Assembly: GCA_964650485.1 (NCBI GenBank)
Contig: CAZYTX010000048.1
Location: forward strand, 1 to 29,546
Reading direction: 5' to 3'
DNA from: CAZYTX01 sp964650485
Lineage (GTDB): Bacteria > RBG-13-61-14 > DATKZS01
DNA: 29,546 nucleotides
Part shown: positions 1 to 8,050 of the stretch, piece by piece
Position numbering within the stretch: the stretch's first letter is position 1
Layout: every line of letters begins with the position of its first letter
Translations under genes and position numbers: made by a program
The notes under the pieces: model-generated
What the model saw: only the letters and a program-made list of their open reading frames with translations
Databases searched by the model: none
Told to the model about the DNA's origin: nothing

Positions 1-27
1 GATCGGAAGATTTTTTCTTAGCAGGCC

Positions 28-552
28 GTGCCCGGAGTTATTGAGAAGTTACACTCTATTCCGATGATCGCCATCCAGATGGAAGCTTTAAAACTAGACG
101 ACAAGATCATGTTGAACTTCACCAATGTGCTCGACGAGATCATTCCCGGCGAGGACGACGGAGACGGAGGCCCCGTGGATCGAAGTTTCTGGGAAAAAAA
201 GGTGTTGAAGCAGTCGCTTGATACGGCGGACGCAAGCTTCTACATCATTAAGGGGTTCGATCCGGTGGCCAAGCAGAATTATAACAAGGCCTATATCGGG
301 ATAGCCGACGAAATAAGGCCCCGCAACTACATCTTGTTCAAAGCGAAAAGGCGCTGGGTCAGGGTCGAGGCCAAGATAAGCGACCAGGAGCCGTGGAGGC
401 ATAGGCTGGAAGACGCAGGAATTTTTGTTTTCCCCAAGAGCGTCAGAGGGAAAAGGATCGCATTCAGGCTGAACAATATGGAGCTAGAGCAAAACAAGGA
501 CCTGATTAGCGATCTTTACCGGGCATGTTTTGACGAGTGGCAGGAGCAGTGA
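28..552 (+). CDS. Hypothetical protein, possibly the C-terminal remnant of a larger gene
   Basis: I do not recognise this protein and assign no function. The frame is open from just after a TAG at 19-21. Possible starts are GTG at 28 and ATG at 64 or 79, and none has a convincing ribosome binding site. Its first codons lie inside the 23-base repeat at 30-52, so residues 2-8 of the long version are encoded by repeat DNA. After an acidic Asp/Glu/Gly-rich stretch, the C-terminal half alternates beta-like and charged segments (YILFKAKRRWVRVEA, RIAFRLNN) and ends in a helix. Codon use is visibly more AT-rich than in the neighbours. The missing upstream signal, the repeat at the front and the base composition together suggest a gene broken by the repeat, or recently acquired DNA. 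The reading frame itself is probably real protein-coding sequence. Confidence 0.5.
   Translation: MPGVIEKLHSIPMIAIQMEALKLDDKIMLNFTNVLDEIIPGEDDGDGGPVDRSFWEKKVLKQSLDTADASFYIIKGFDPVAKQNYNKAYIGIADEIRPRNYILFKAKRRWVRVEAKISDQEPWRHRLEDAGIFVFPKSVRGKRIAFRLNNMELEQNKDLISDLYRACFDEWQEQ
30..52 (+). repeat. Inverted dispersed repeat, left copy
   Basis: These 23 bases begin GCCCGGAGTT. They are the exact reverse complement of 29496-29518 at the other end of the window. Each copy lies 28-29 bases from its end of the window. A perfect 23-base match in that position is far above chance. It is likely a dispersed element or insertion-sequence end that interrupted assembly. Confidence 0.8.
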
Positions 553-614
553 TGATATAGCTCTAATTTCCAGTAGATAATTTATCCGTATTTTCAGCGC
601 TGCCCCTGTTTGTC

Positions 615-851
615 CTACTTAACACTCAGATTAAAGCTCGCGCTGACCGGCAGCTCGAACAGGTCGCCCCGCAGCAGCCTGGTTGAAAAGAAGAGCACCT
701 CCAGGTTCTCGACCTCGCCGGCCTCGGGGTTGAGCCGGGCGATGACCTCGTCACCAAGCTCCTCGGAGTCCTGCTCCGGGTAGGGAGGCCGCCTGATGAT
801 GTAGAGGATATCCGCCTCCCGGTCGTATTTGAAAGTCAGCTTCGCTTCCAT
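615..851 (-). CDS. DUF2283 family small protein
   Basis: The protein starts MEAKLTFKYDREADILYI, the usual opening of the DUF2283 family (short beta-rich proteins beginning with K-x-x-Y-D-x-E-A-D-x-L-Y). The family has no established biochemical role. I chose the ATG at 851 because AAGGAG sits about 7 bases upstream. An earlier ATG at 869 adds six residues but has only a weak site. The product is 78 residues. Within it, the segment around residues 30-62 (DEVIARLNPEAGEVENLEVLF) matches the second half of the family pattern, in which a description of the gene's own age or value often precedes an I/L-E-V-L strand. It lies 26 bases downstream of the AAA+ ATPase gene on the same strand, so it is probably the last gene of the pentapeptide-repeat/ATPase operon. 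The family assignment is fairly sure and the function unknown. Confidence 0.8.
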   Translation of the reverse strand: MEAKLTFKYDREADILYIIRRPPYPEQDSEELGDEVIARLNPEAGEVENLEVLFFSTRLLRGDLFELPVSASFNLSVK

Positions 852-877
852 TCCATCTCTCCTTGACATTATTTTTA

Positions 878-2593
878 TTACCTTTGAGAGGCGGGGTTCC
901 TGAGCGACATGATTTTTTCACGCATCTCTTCATCCGTCATTTGCCTGTACTTCTCGGGCAGCAGGCTCTTCGAGCTTGACTCGAACGCGGCGACCAGCTC
1001 CATGTACTCGATGCGGAGGCTATCGCGTGAAGGGATGAAGTCGCGCAAGGCCTCCTCCAGGTGATCGCGGGCGATGGTCCCGGCGCCTTTTTGCGAGGCC
1101 ATCCGGTCCGCGGCGCCCAGGAGCCCTTCCAGGTCAGCGCCTGAAAACCCACGGGTCTGCCTGCACACCTCCCCGAGGTCCGCATCCCCTAGCTCGTACC
1201 CGTTCTTCCTTGCCAGTGCCCGGATGATCTCCTTCCTCTGGTCGTCCGTGTCCGGATAGAACACCGGGACCTTGAGGTCCAGACGGCCGGGCCTCTTCAG
1301 GTCCACGTCCAGCCTGTCCGGCCGGTTGGTTATCACCATGAAGATGATCCTGCCCCGGTGCGAGCCGTCTCCCATGAACTCCTTCAGGCGCGCGATCACT
1401 CTGCTCTCGGTGCCGGAGTCCCCCTCCCCGGACCTCGGGGCCAGGTTCCGGTCAGCCTCGTCAACCACCACCAGCACGTGGCCCATGGCCTCTATGATGG
1501 ATAGTATTCGCTCCAGGTTGGCCTCGGTGGACCCCACCCACTTATCCCGGAAGCTCTTGAGTTTCACGCAGGTAAGCCCGCTCTCCTTTGCAAAGGCCTC
1601 GGCCAGGAAGCTCTTGCCAGTGCCCATGGGACCCGTAAGAAGTATGCCCATGGGCGTCCGCCTCCACTCGCCCCTTTTAAGGGCCCTGGCCACGCCGTCC
1701 AGCTCCTCCTTCACCCGGTCCATGCCCCCGATGGACTCGAACCCGTGGCCCGGCTCGATGACCTCGACCAGGCCCATGCACTCGCGCTCGATCACTTCCT
1801 TCTTGCGGGACGAGACCGCGTCGGCCGAGACCTCGCCCCCGGACTCGGCCGCGTTCTTGAACATTTCCTCGATCTGGATCCTGGTGAGACCCCCGGTCAC
1901 GTCCGCGAGCAGCTCGGGGGACGCCCCCGCGGCCTTGTACCTTTGCGAGACGTGGCTTATGAACCGAAGCCGCTCCCTGCGCCCCGGCAGTCCCGCCTCG
2001 ATGCTCTTTATCTGCGGAGAGCTTCTGACCTTGCGGTTCACCTCCATCAGGTTCTCCGCCACCATGACCACGATGTTGTCCGATGCCAGGAAGTCGGGGT
2101 CCCTTGACCACTCCTGCACCGCGACCACACACGCCCTGTCCTCGGAGGAGAGGTAACTTATGTCGCCCTCGGGCGCCAGGGTCTCCAGGTAGTCTATAAC
2201 CACCGCGGCCCGGCCGTGGCGCATGGATATTAGCTCGCCCAGAAGTGCCAGCACCCGCGAAGGGTCGGCCGGGGACACGCCGCTCCACTGGGGCTCGCCC
2301 CTGGCGGCGCGACGTGCGTTGAGACTTCTTGTAAACTTCTCCCGCATGTCAGGACCAACAAAGGAGAGGCCCTGACTGAGGTTGTAGAGAGCCACCACCT
2401 CCTTGGTGCGGGCCAGGAAGCGGGTGAGGAACTCTATCATGGTCACGTATTGAAGACCGCTTCCATCATCCCAGGGCACCAGGTCGCCGGTGTTGGAATG
2501 GACAAGGAACTGGCTGGCCTCACCCGAGAGGTAAGCCTCGCGCAGGCGCTCGGCCCAGCCTGGCAGCTTGAGTCCGCTCCCGGCCATGGTCAC
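878..2593 (-). CDS. Ycf46-like AAA+ ATPase
   Basis: This is a 571-residue ATPase with one complete C-terminal AAA+ module. Walker A is GPMGTGKS (321-328), Walker B is VLVVVDEAD (373-381), sensor 1 lies around ITNRPD (421-426), arginine fingers are in KRPGRLD (433-439), and the helical-lid motif GFSGADLEG is at 482-490. The N-terminal 250 residues contain a Walker-B-like strand (AAVVIDYLETL, 129-139) but no P-loop, so they form a degenerate first AAA-like domain. The order of degenerate domain, linker and IGG-M/L-x-x motif is that of Ycf46-type proteins. The start is GTG at 2593, which overlaps the stop of the upstream pentapeptide gene (GTGA); an in-frame ATG at 2587 is possible. Coupled translation suggests the ATPase acts on or with the pentapeptide-repeat proteins. 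That partner is inferred, and the ATPase call is firm. Confidence 0.9.
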   Translation of the reverse strand: MTMAGSGLKLPGWAERLREAYLSGEASQFLVHSNTGDLVPWDDGSGLQYVTMIEFLTRFLARTKEVVALYNLSQGLSFVGPDMREKFTRSLNARRAARGEPQWSGVSPADPSRVLALLGELISMRHGRAAVVIDYLETLAPEGDISYLSSEDRACVVAVQEWSRDPDFLASDNIVVMVAENLMEVNRKVRSSPQIKSIEAGLPGRRERLRFISHVSQRYKAAGASPELLADVTGGLTRIQIEEMFKNAAESGGEVSADAVSSRKKEVIERECMGLVEVIEPGHGFESIGGMDRVKEELDGVARALKRGEWRRTPMGILLTGPMGTGKSFLAEAFAKESGLTCVKLKSFRDKWVGSTEANLERILSIIEAMGHVLVVVDEADRNLAPRSGEGDSGTESRVIARLKEFMGDGSHRGRIIFMVITNRPDRLDVDLKRPGRLDLKVPVFYPDTDDQRKEIIRALARKNGYELGDADLGEVCRQTRGFSGADLEGLLGAADRMASQKGAGTIARDHLEEALRDFIPSRDSLRIEYMELVAAFESSSKSLLPEKYRQMTDEEMREKIMSLRNPASQR

Positions 2594-2976
2594 GATTCCA
2601 GTGTTGCGCCGAACAGGTTTGCAAGCTCCAGCCCGGCGCCCGCAAGGTCCGCGCCCACCATGTAAGCGCGGTAGAAGTTTGCCCCGGAAAGCTCCGCGTT
2701 CCTGAGCGAAGCATTTGCCAGGTCAGCCCTTGAGAGGTTGGCCCCGGTAAGGTCCGCGTGGTCCAGGTCCGCATTCGAGAGGTCGGCCATTGCCAGGTTT
2801 GCATCTTTCATGACCGCTCTTGAAAGGTCAAAGCCTGACAGGTCCTCGGTTGACAGGTCCGCACAGGAAAGGTCGGGCGCAAGACGGGAGAAATCCTTGC
2901 GATAAGAGTTCCATTGGTCAGCGCCGGAGAGCAAGAGGGACTTCCATTCCCCGGGCGTGCTGGGAGAGGCGCTCAT
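2590..2976 (-). CDS. Pentapeptide-repeat protein (short paralogue)
   Basis: The product has 128 residues. An N-terminal segment (EWKSLLLSGADQWNSYRKDF) is followed by about 16 consecutive A-D/N-L-x-x pentapeptides from residue 30 to the end, predicted to form a short right-handed quadrilateral beta-helix. The N-terminal W-K-x-L-L-x-x-G-x-x-x-W-N module is shared with the larger neighbour, so the two genes are duplicates. I chose ATG at 2976 because it overlaps the stop of the upstream gene (ATGA, 2973-2976). The open frame continues upstream, but only in the other gene's shadow. The stop overlaps the GTG of the AAA+ gene. Pentapeptide proteins include DNA mimics that protect gyrase as well as many of unknown role. 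No particular role is visible here. Confidence 0.87.
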   Translation of the reverse strand: MSASPSTPGEWKSLLLSGADQWNSYRKDFSRLAPDLSCADLSTEDLSGFDLSRAVMKDANLAMADLSNADLDHADLTGANLSRADLANASLRNAELSGANFYRAYMVGADLAGAGLELANLFGATLES

Positions 2977-3884
2977 CTTGAACTCCCCGCTTCGGCCGGT
3001 CCGTTGCCGGAAAACCGTGCTCCGCTGAGGTTGGCCTTCTCGAACGCGGCCCCCTGGAAATCGCAGTTCTCGAAGTATGCGCCGAACAGGTTGGCCCCGG
3101 AGAAGTCCGCGTGCTTGAAGGACACGGCGCTCACAACCGCCTTGAAGAAGTCGGCCTCTGAAAGGTCTGCTCCTGCAAAGTCCGCGTCCCGGATGCGGGC
3201 CGCATACAGGTCCGCGCGTAAAAGCAGGGCCTTTACCAAACAAGCGCCTTTTAGGTCTGCATATGCCAGCATGGCGCCTGTGAGGTCGGTGCCGGAGAGG
3301 TCCGCCCTCTCGAGCCTGGCTCTTTTAAATTCGGTGCCCTTTAAGTTGGCCCCCTTGAAGCTCGCGCCCGGGAGCTTTGCTCCCGTGAGGCAAGCGTTGT
3401 TCATGTCCGAGCCCGCGGCCATGGCCCCGGAGAAATCAGCGTTTTCGGCCATGAGTATGGGCATGACCGCTGGCGGGACCTCGCAGCCATGAGTGCTCTC
3501 GTCCCGGCACAGTACAGCTCCCCTGAGCACGGCGTTGCCGAGGTCCGCGCCCTTCAGGTGCACACCGGACATGAGTGCCCCGCTGAGGTCCGCTTCAACG
3601 AGGCTGGCGCCCATGAGGTCCGCGCTTTGCAGGTTGGCCTTCACGAGTATGGTGTCGGCAAGGTTCGCACGCACCAGGTTTGCATCCGCCATGTTGGCCC
3701 CGGCAAGGTCTGCCGCGGCCAGGTTGGCGTCTTTTAGCACGGCGTCTTCGAGGTTGATGCCGGCGAGGTCTTTGCCTCTGAGGTCCGTGCCGGCGAGGTC
3801 CGGCCTCTCTTTCGCATCATCCTCGCGGAAGCGGTTCCATGCCTCCACTCCCTGTTCCAGCAGGGCTTTCCAGTCAACTGCCAA
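2973..3884 (-). CDS. Pentapeptide-repeat protein (long paralogue)
   Basis: The product has 303 residues. After the N-terminal module (DWKALLEQGVEAWNRFRED) there are two blocks of A-D/N-L-x-x repeats, at roughly 28-125 and 155-295. They are separated by a non-repeat linker that contains two cysteines and the segment STHGCEVPPAVMPIL. The start is a TTG at 3884 preceded by AAAGGAG at a spacing of about 9 bases. No ATG or GTG fits the N-terminal module. The 3' end overlaps the next pentapeptide gene by four bases (ATGA), and that gene in turn overlaps the AAA+ ATPase gene, so the three products are probably made in fixed proportion. The gap to the upstream glycosyltransferase gene is 80 bases, so co-transcription is possible. 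The biochemical role is unknown. The interrupted two-block beta-helix is its main distinguishing feature. Confidence 0.88.
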   Translation of the reverse strand: MAVDWKALLEQGVEAWNRFREDDAKERPDLAGTDLRGKDLAGINLEDAVLKDANLAAADLAGANMADANLVRANLADTILVKANLQSADLMGASLVEADLSGALMSGVHLKGADLGNAVLRGAVLCRDESTHGCEVPPAVMPILMAENADFSGAMAAGSDMNNACLTGAKLPGASFKGANLKGTEFKRARLERADLSGTDLTGAMLAYADLKGACLVKALLLRADLYAARIRDADFAGADLSEADFFKAVVSAVSFKHADFSGANLFGAYFENCDFQGAAFEKANLSGARFSGNGPAEAGSSR

Positions 3885-3964
3885 GTAAAAAGCTCCTTTG
3901 CGGGCCGGGACGTCCGCGGCTCATTACGAATTTAAACATGAAAGCTGAACCCAAACAATCGGTG

Positions 3965-5515
3965 TCAATAAAAAACAGGTATGTCTTCCTCGAGCATTCG
4001 ACGCTCCAGGTCCCCGTACTCCACGCCCTCGACGTTTTGAAGCCTCTCCACTATCTCGTGAAAAATCTCGGAGTCTTTTCGGGCGAAATAGAAGTGGTAA
4101 CTTCCTCTCACCTTGTGTATTGCAGCCACCGCCGCGAAATTGTTTTTCGCCAGGTAATCAAAAATGATGAAGCACAGCTCGTTCTCGCATTTCAAAATTC
4201 CGGGGGGAGTCACGTGCACCATGGCCATGTCCGGCTCCAGGCTCTGCATATGTTCCCGGGACAGTCCGTTCAAGGCTATTTCCTCGGAGGTGAGGCCCAC
4301 GGTGTCCGCGGACCTCCAGCCCGAGTAGTAAGGCAGGGTGCCGGACTCGGACACCAGCATGGTCCCGTGGATGTCCGCGAGCTTCTTGCCCACCTTTATG
4401 CGGTCCCGGGTGTTGGTGATGTCCCTTACATGAATGGCCGCGGGGAAGAGGTGCAGGCTCCAGGCAAGGAAAGCGGGGACTATGAGTGCAGACGCCCACC
4501 CGCTCTTCATGGGAGAAGCTGACTCATCAAGCGGCCTGAAATAATAAACAAGGGATAAAAGAAAAACAGGATAAACTGGCAGGATGAAACGCCACAAATA
4601 GCCCTGGATGGAAATTATATTAAGTAAATAAACGCCGAACAGAAAGCAGCCGCAGAGTATGGGAGCGGTGTGCAAAAGCCTCTCCTTGTCAAGGTTCTTT
4701 ACGAAAAGCACGGCTACAAGGACAAGGTAAGGAAGCAATACAAGCTTGATAAAGCCGTACACGTAGAGTGCTCCCGGCAGGAAGTATTCTTCCAGCCTCA
4801 TTTTCAGGTGGAAGCTGGTGGGGAGCACGTGTCCGAAGTAATGTAATTTCCAGGCAAGGTAGGCCGAGCCGATCACCAGTGCGGGCAAGGAGGACAGAAC
4901 AAAGTTCACTGCTTTCCGGTACTCGCGCTTTCCGAGCAGCAGCGCGGTTATGCCCAGCGCCGCTCCGAAGACGAATGCTCCGGAGTCCGGCCTTGCCCAC
5001 ATGCTCACAAGGCCCGTTGCGAAAAAGAGATGAAAAAGCCTTGTGGAGGGCCCGGCCGCGATCTTCAGGCTGATCCAGCCCAGCAGCATGATGAGGGCGC
5101 AGGTGAGGCAGGTGTCCAGGGCTGTATTGGCCATGTAGGCGAACACGGGTGAGGCGGCAATTGATGAGACCACGATAAAGGTTATGACCCAGTGCATGCC
5201 CCTGCCGAAGAAAACGAGCGCCCATATAATTACAAGCACCGAAAGCATGGACATCGCTTTGGAGAAGATCAACGGGTCGAGATTAAGATATATGGCCGCG
5301 GCGTTCAGCAGCACCCAAATGAAGCTGGTGAACCCGTCAACCGGGTCTTCCCCCGGGTTCCATGTCAGTCCGTGTCCCTGGGCCAGGTTCTTTGAGTAGC
5401 GGAAGATAATAAAGGTGTCGTCAAAGGCGTAATCCCAGAACGGATATGAAACGGCCAGGAAGAAGACTGATAAGACGGCGCCGATTATAACGGGCTTCTT
5501 GTACTCCCCGGGCAT
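3965..5515 (-). CDS. Integral membrane GT-C-type glycosyltransferase
   Basis: This is a 516-residue polytopic membrane protein with about ten or eleven hydrophobic segments between residues 8 and 375 and a soluble C-terminal region of about 130 residues. The first loop reads YAFDDTFIIFRYSKNLAQG, followed by NPGEDPVDGFTSFIW. Paired acidic residues (D32, D33) after the first membrane helix and a G-x-T-N/S-F-x-W motif are the signature of GT-C enzymes that use polyprenyl-phosphate sugars, such as the AftB-like arabinofuranosyltransferases and related mannosyltransferases. The likely role is transfer of a sugar from a lipid donor to an acceptor on the outer face of the cytoplasmic membrane. Donor and acceptor cannot be told from the sequence. 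It follows the SDR gene by 24 bases and precedes the pentapeptide genes, all on one strand. The start is ATG at 5515 after a GGGGAA stretch. Confidence 0.82.
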   Translation of the reverse strand: MPGEYKKPVIIGAVLSVFFLAVSYPFWDYAFDDTFIIFRYSKNLAQGHGLTWNPGEDPVDGFTSFIWVLLNAAAIYLNLDPLIFSKAMSMLSVLVIIWALVFFGRGMHWVITFIVVSSIAASPVFAYMANTALDTCLTCALIMLLGWISLKIAAGPSTRLFHLFFATGLVSMWARPDSGAFVFGAALGITALLLGKREYRKAVNFVLSSLPALVIGSAYLAWKLHYFGHVLPTSFHLKMRLEEYFLPGALYVYGFIKLVLLPYLVLVAVLFVKNLDKERLLHTAPILCGCFLFGVYLLNIISIQGYLWRFILPVYPVFLLSLVYYFRPLDESASPMKSGWASALIVPAFLAWSLHLFPAAIHVRDITNTRDRIKVGKKLADIHGTMLVSESGTLPYYSGWRSADTVGLTSEEIALNGLSREHMQSLEPDMAMVHVTPPGILKCENELCFIIFDYLAKNNFAAVAAIHKVRGSYHFYFARKDSEIFHEIVERLQNVEGVEYGDLERRMLEEDIPVFY

Positions 5516-5539
5516 GATTCATTCCCCGGCGCCCGGCAA

Positions 5540-6451
5540 TCACCCGCCCCCCGATAGCTTCCCGAACACCGGCATGCCGGCCTCGGTGGCGTTGTTGTAC
5601 TCCACTGCGCCTTCCATGTTCTCGATCCTGTCCATGCTCGCGAGCACCTGTTCAGGCTCGATGCCCTTGTCCAGCGGCAGGAAAGCACCCTGGCCGTGGA
5701 GCATGGACACCCTGGCGAAGAAGCCCCCGCCCGCGGCGTAAATCCTGCCTGAGCCCGGACACTTGTCCGAGCAGAGAAGCACTACCAGGGGAGAGATGAA
5801 CTCCGGCTTGAGCGCTTCGAGCAGGTCCTCGGGCAGCACCGTGGCCGTGAGCCTGGAGCCGGCAAGGGGCGCGATGGTGTTGGTCATGATGTTGTACTTG
5901 GCGCCCTCCAGCTTCAAGGTGTTTGCAAGACCCACTATGCCAAGCTTTGCCGCGGAGTAGTTGGTCTGACCGAAGTTGCCGAACAGCCCTGCCGCGCTGG
6001 TGGTCATCACGATTCGGCCCCACTTGTTCTCCCTCATTATTGGGAAGGCCGCCTTGGTCACGTTCCGGGTGCCGTTGAGATGCACGTCCAGCACCTTGTC
6101 CCAGTCCTCCTCTGACTGCTTCATGAAAGATACGTCCCTCAAGATGCCGGCGTTGTTCACCAGGATGTCCAACCTGCCGAATGCGTCCATGGCGGTCTTT
6201 ATCACCGCCTCGCCATGAAGCACGTTATTGTAGTCGGGCACGGCTTCCCCGCCCCCTCCCTTGATCTCATCCACCACCTTCTCCGCAGGAGTCTGGGACC
6301 CCTTACCGGAACCGTCCATGGCCCCGCCCAGGTCGTTCACCACCACTTTTGCGCCCCGTGCCGCGAGCATGAGCGCGTGCGAGCGGCCCAGGCCCGCACC
6401 CGCGCCGGTTACCACCGCCACCTTCCCGGAGAGGCTTATCTCTTCCGCCAT
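5540..6451 (-). CDS. SDR family 3-hydroxyacyl-CoA dehydrogenase-like enzyme
   Basis: The product is a 303-residue short-chain dehydrogenase. The cofactor motif TGAGAGLG is at 15-22, NNAG at 99-102, and the catalytic Ser152, Tyr165 and Lys169 lie in TTSAAG and YSAAK. The long insertion after the first Rossmann strands (NDLGGAMDGSGKGSQTPAE) and the C-terminal part are typical of the dehydrogenase domain of the peroxisomal multifunctional enzyme type 2 (HSD17B4-like), which oxidises 3-hydroxyacyl-CoA with NAD. A role in fatty-acid or related acyl-CoA turnover fits the acyl-CoA ligase across the divergent promoter. I chose ATG at 6451, which has AAGGAGG about 7 bases upstream; the GTG at 6457 would abut that site. 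It lies 26 bases downstream of trpB2. The family is firm and the exact substrate is not known. Confidence 0.9.
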   Translation of the reverse strand: MAEEISLSGKVAVVTGAGAGLGRSHALMLAARGAKVVVNDLGGAMDGSGKGSQTPAEKVVDEIKGGGGEAVPDYNNVLHGEAVIKTAMDAFGRLDILVNNAGILRDVSFMKQSEEDWDKVLDVHLNGTRNVTKAAFPIMRENKWGRIVMTTSAAGLFGNFGQTNYSAAKLGIVGLANTLKLEGAKYNIMTNTIAPLAGSRLTATVLPEDLLEALKPEFISPLVVLLCSDKCPGSGRIYAAGGGFFARVSMLHGQGAFLPLDKGIEPEQVLASMDRIENMEGAVEYNNATEAGMPVFGKLSGGG

Positions 6452-6477
6452 GGTCACTCCTCCTTTTCTTCTCAGGG

Positions 6478-7833
6478 TCAGAGCTTCACCTCAGGCAGCT
6501 TCTTCAATGCCTGCTGTATGGCGTCCTCGGGGTAGTCGTAGTCCTCGAGCTTGCCCGAGAGGTATGCCTCGTACGCGCCCAGGTCAAAGTGGCCGTGCCC
6601 GGAGTTGTTGAAGAAGAGCACCCTCTCCTTGCCCTCCTCCTTGGCCTTCAATGCCTCGTCAATCACCGCCTTTACCGCGTGCGCGGTCTCGGGCGCCACC
6701 ACGAACCCTTCGGTCCGCGCGAATGTTATGGCCGCCTCGAACACCGGGTTCTGGTGGTATGCCACCGCCTCCATCAGGTTCTCGTGCACGAGCTGGCTTA
6801 CAATGGGCGCGTCCCCGTGGTAGCGCAGCCCGCCGGCGTGTATGCCGGGCGGCACGAAGGTGTGACCCAGGGTATACATCTTGGCTATGGGCGCCATCTT
6901 GGCCATGTCCCCGAAGTCGAAGGCATAGTCTCCCTTGGTCAGGGTGGGGCAGGCCGTGGGTTCGACCGCGAGCGCCCGCACCTCCTTGCCGTTTATCTTG
7001 TCGTATATGAATGGCAGCACCGTGCCACCGTAGTTGGACCCGCCTCCCACGCACCCGATGACAACGTCCGGGTAGTCGCCCGCCTTCTCGAACTGCTTCT
7101 TGGCTTCCAGCCCGATCACGGTCTGGTGAAGGAGCACGTGGTTCAACACGCTGCCCAGCGAGTAGTGGGTGTCCTCTCTTGTGGCCGCGTCGAACACCGC
7201 CTCGCTGATGGCTATGCCCAAGCTGCCAAGGCTGTCCGGGTCTTCCTTTAAAACCCCCTTGCCCGGCTCGGTGAGCTCGGAGGGGCTGGCCACAACGTTG
7301 CCGCCCCAGGTCTCCATGAGGATGCGGCGGTAGGGCTTCTGGTTGTAGCTCACCTTGACCATGTAGACCATGACCTCGAGACCGATGAGCTTGCCGGCAA
7401 AGCACAGCGCGCTGCCCCACTGCCCGGCCCCGGTCTCGGTGGAAAGCCTCTTTGTGCCCTCCTTCTTGTTGTAGTATGCCTGCGCCACCGCGGTGTTGGG
7501 CTTGTGCGAGCCGGGCGGGCTCACCCCTTCCCACTTGTAGTAGATCCTGGCCGGGGTGTCCAGGTGCTTTTCCAGCCGGTGGGCCCTGTACAAGGGCGAT
7601 GGTCTCCACAAAGCCAGTATCTCCAGCACCTCGTCGGGGACCTTTATCCACCTGTCCTGGCTGACCTCCTGCTCGATAAGACCCATGGGGAACAGGGGGG
7701 CCAGGTCGTCCGGGGTCACCGGCTCCATTGTGCCCGGGTGCAACACCGGGGTGGGGCCGCCGGGCAGGTCCGGGAGGATGTTGTACCATTCCCGGGGCGT
7801 CTCCGACTCGTTCAGAAGTATCTTTGTTTCCAT
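6478..7833 (-). CDS. trpB2: TrpB2-type tryptophan synthase beta chain
   Basis: The product is a 451-residue PLP enzyme of fold type II. The Schiff-base lysine is K111 in GSHKPNTA. ETGAGQWG (the TrpB2 form of the beta-chain ETGAGQHG motif) and the PLP-phosphate loop VGGGSNYGG are present. The long N-terminal extension before the catalytic core (WYNILPDLPG, then PLFPMGLIEQE) marks the TrpB2 class rather than classical TrpB1. TrpB2 enzymes join indole with serine or, in some archaeal members, with O-phosphoserine to give tryptophan. No trpA or other trp gene is nearby, so it probably acts as a stand-alone indole-salvage enzyme. Start ATG at 7833 has AGGAGG just upstream. A promoter at 7914-7942 gives a leader of roughly 75 bases. 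Confidence 0.95.
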   Translation of the reverse strand: METKILLNESETPREWYNILPDLPGGPTPVLHPGTMEPVTPDDLAPLFPMGLIEQEVSQDRWIKVPDEVLEILALWRPSPLYRAHRLEKHLDTPARIYYKWEGVSPPGSHKPNTAVAQAYYNKKEGTKRLSTETGAGQWGSALCFAGKLIGLEVMVYMVKVSYNQKPYRRILMETWGGNVVASPSELTEPGKGVLKEDPDSLGSLGIAISEAVFDAATREDTHYSLGSVLNHVLLHQTVIGLEAKKQFEKAGDYPDVVIGCVGGGSNYGGTVLPFIYDKINGKEVRALAVEPTACPTLTKGDYAFDFGDMAKMAPIAKMYTLGHTFVPPGIHAGGLRYHGDAPIVSQLVHENLMEAVAYHQNPVFEAAITFARTEGFVVAPETAHAVKAVIDEALKAKEEGKERVLFFNNSGHGHFDLGAYEAYLSGKLEDYDYPEDAIQQALKKLPEVKL

Positions 7834-7913
7834 GCTGCCTCCTCGCTTCTCCTCTTTTTTGGCGTCTTCCGGCCGAAAGCTTATGACCGGGCTCGCGTTT
7901 TTGCTCGCACCAT

Positions 7914-7942
7914 ATTATATTAGCCCTTGTTCTGCTTGTCCA
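7914..7942 (-). promoter_or_regulatory. Sigma-70-type promoter for trpB2
   Basis: On the minus strand, TGGACA (7937-7942) is followed after 17 bases by a perfect TATAAT (7914-7919). Transcription would begin near 7907, about 75 bases before the trpB2 start. It matches the consensus at 11 of 12 positions in a divergent intergenic region. Confidence 0.7.
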
Positions 7943-7962
7943 GCTTCTTTAAGATCATCCGG

Positions 7963-7992
7963 TTGAAATCATCCGACAAATAAGGCTATGCT
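7963..7992 (+). promoter_or_regulatory. Probable promoter for the acyl-CoA ligase gene
   Basis: TTGAAA (7963-7968) and TATGCT (7987-7992) are separated by 18 bases, upstream of the ligase start at 8051. The match to sigma-70 consensus is moderate. It lies back-to-back with the trpB2 promoter. Confidence 0.45.
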
Positions 7993-8050
7993 TTTCAAGA
8001 CGCCGGAAGGACTGGACCTGAAACATTATTGCATGAAGGAGGATTAAAAC

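Noticed and set aside
1..10. The first ten bases match the start of a common Illumina adapter (GATCGGAAGA).
   Set aside because: The match stops after ten bases (TTTTTT follows instead of GC), so adapter carry-over is possible but not supported.
1272..2156. Long plus-strand open frame (294 codons) opposite the AAA+ gene.
   Set aside because: It is Ser/Arg/Pro-rich with no domain, and lies antisense to a gene with clear Walker motifs.
3963..3968. TTGACA on the minus strand upstream of the pentapeptide genes.
   Set aside because: No acceptable -10 sequence lies 16-18 bases downstream, so I do not call a promoter.
6659..7789. Minus-strand open frame of 376 codons in another frame of trpB2.
   Set aside because: It is a GC-rich frame-shadow full of Gly/Arg/His; the trpB2 frame has all the catalytic motifs.
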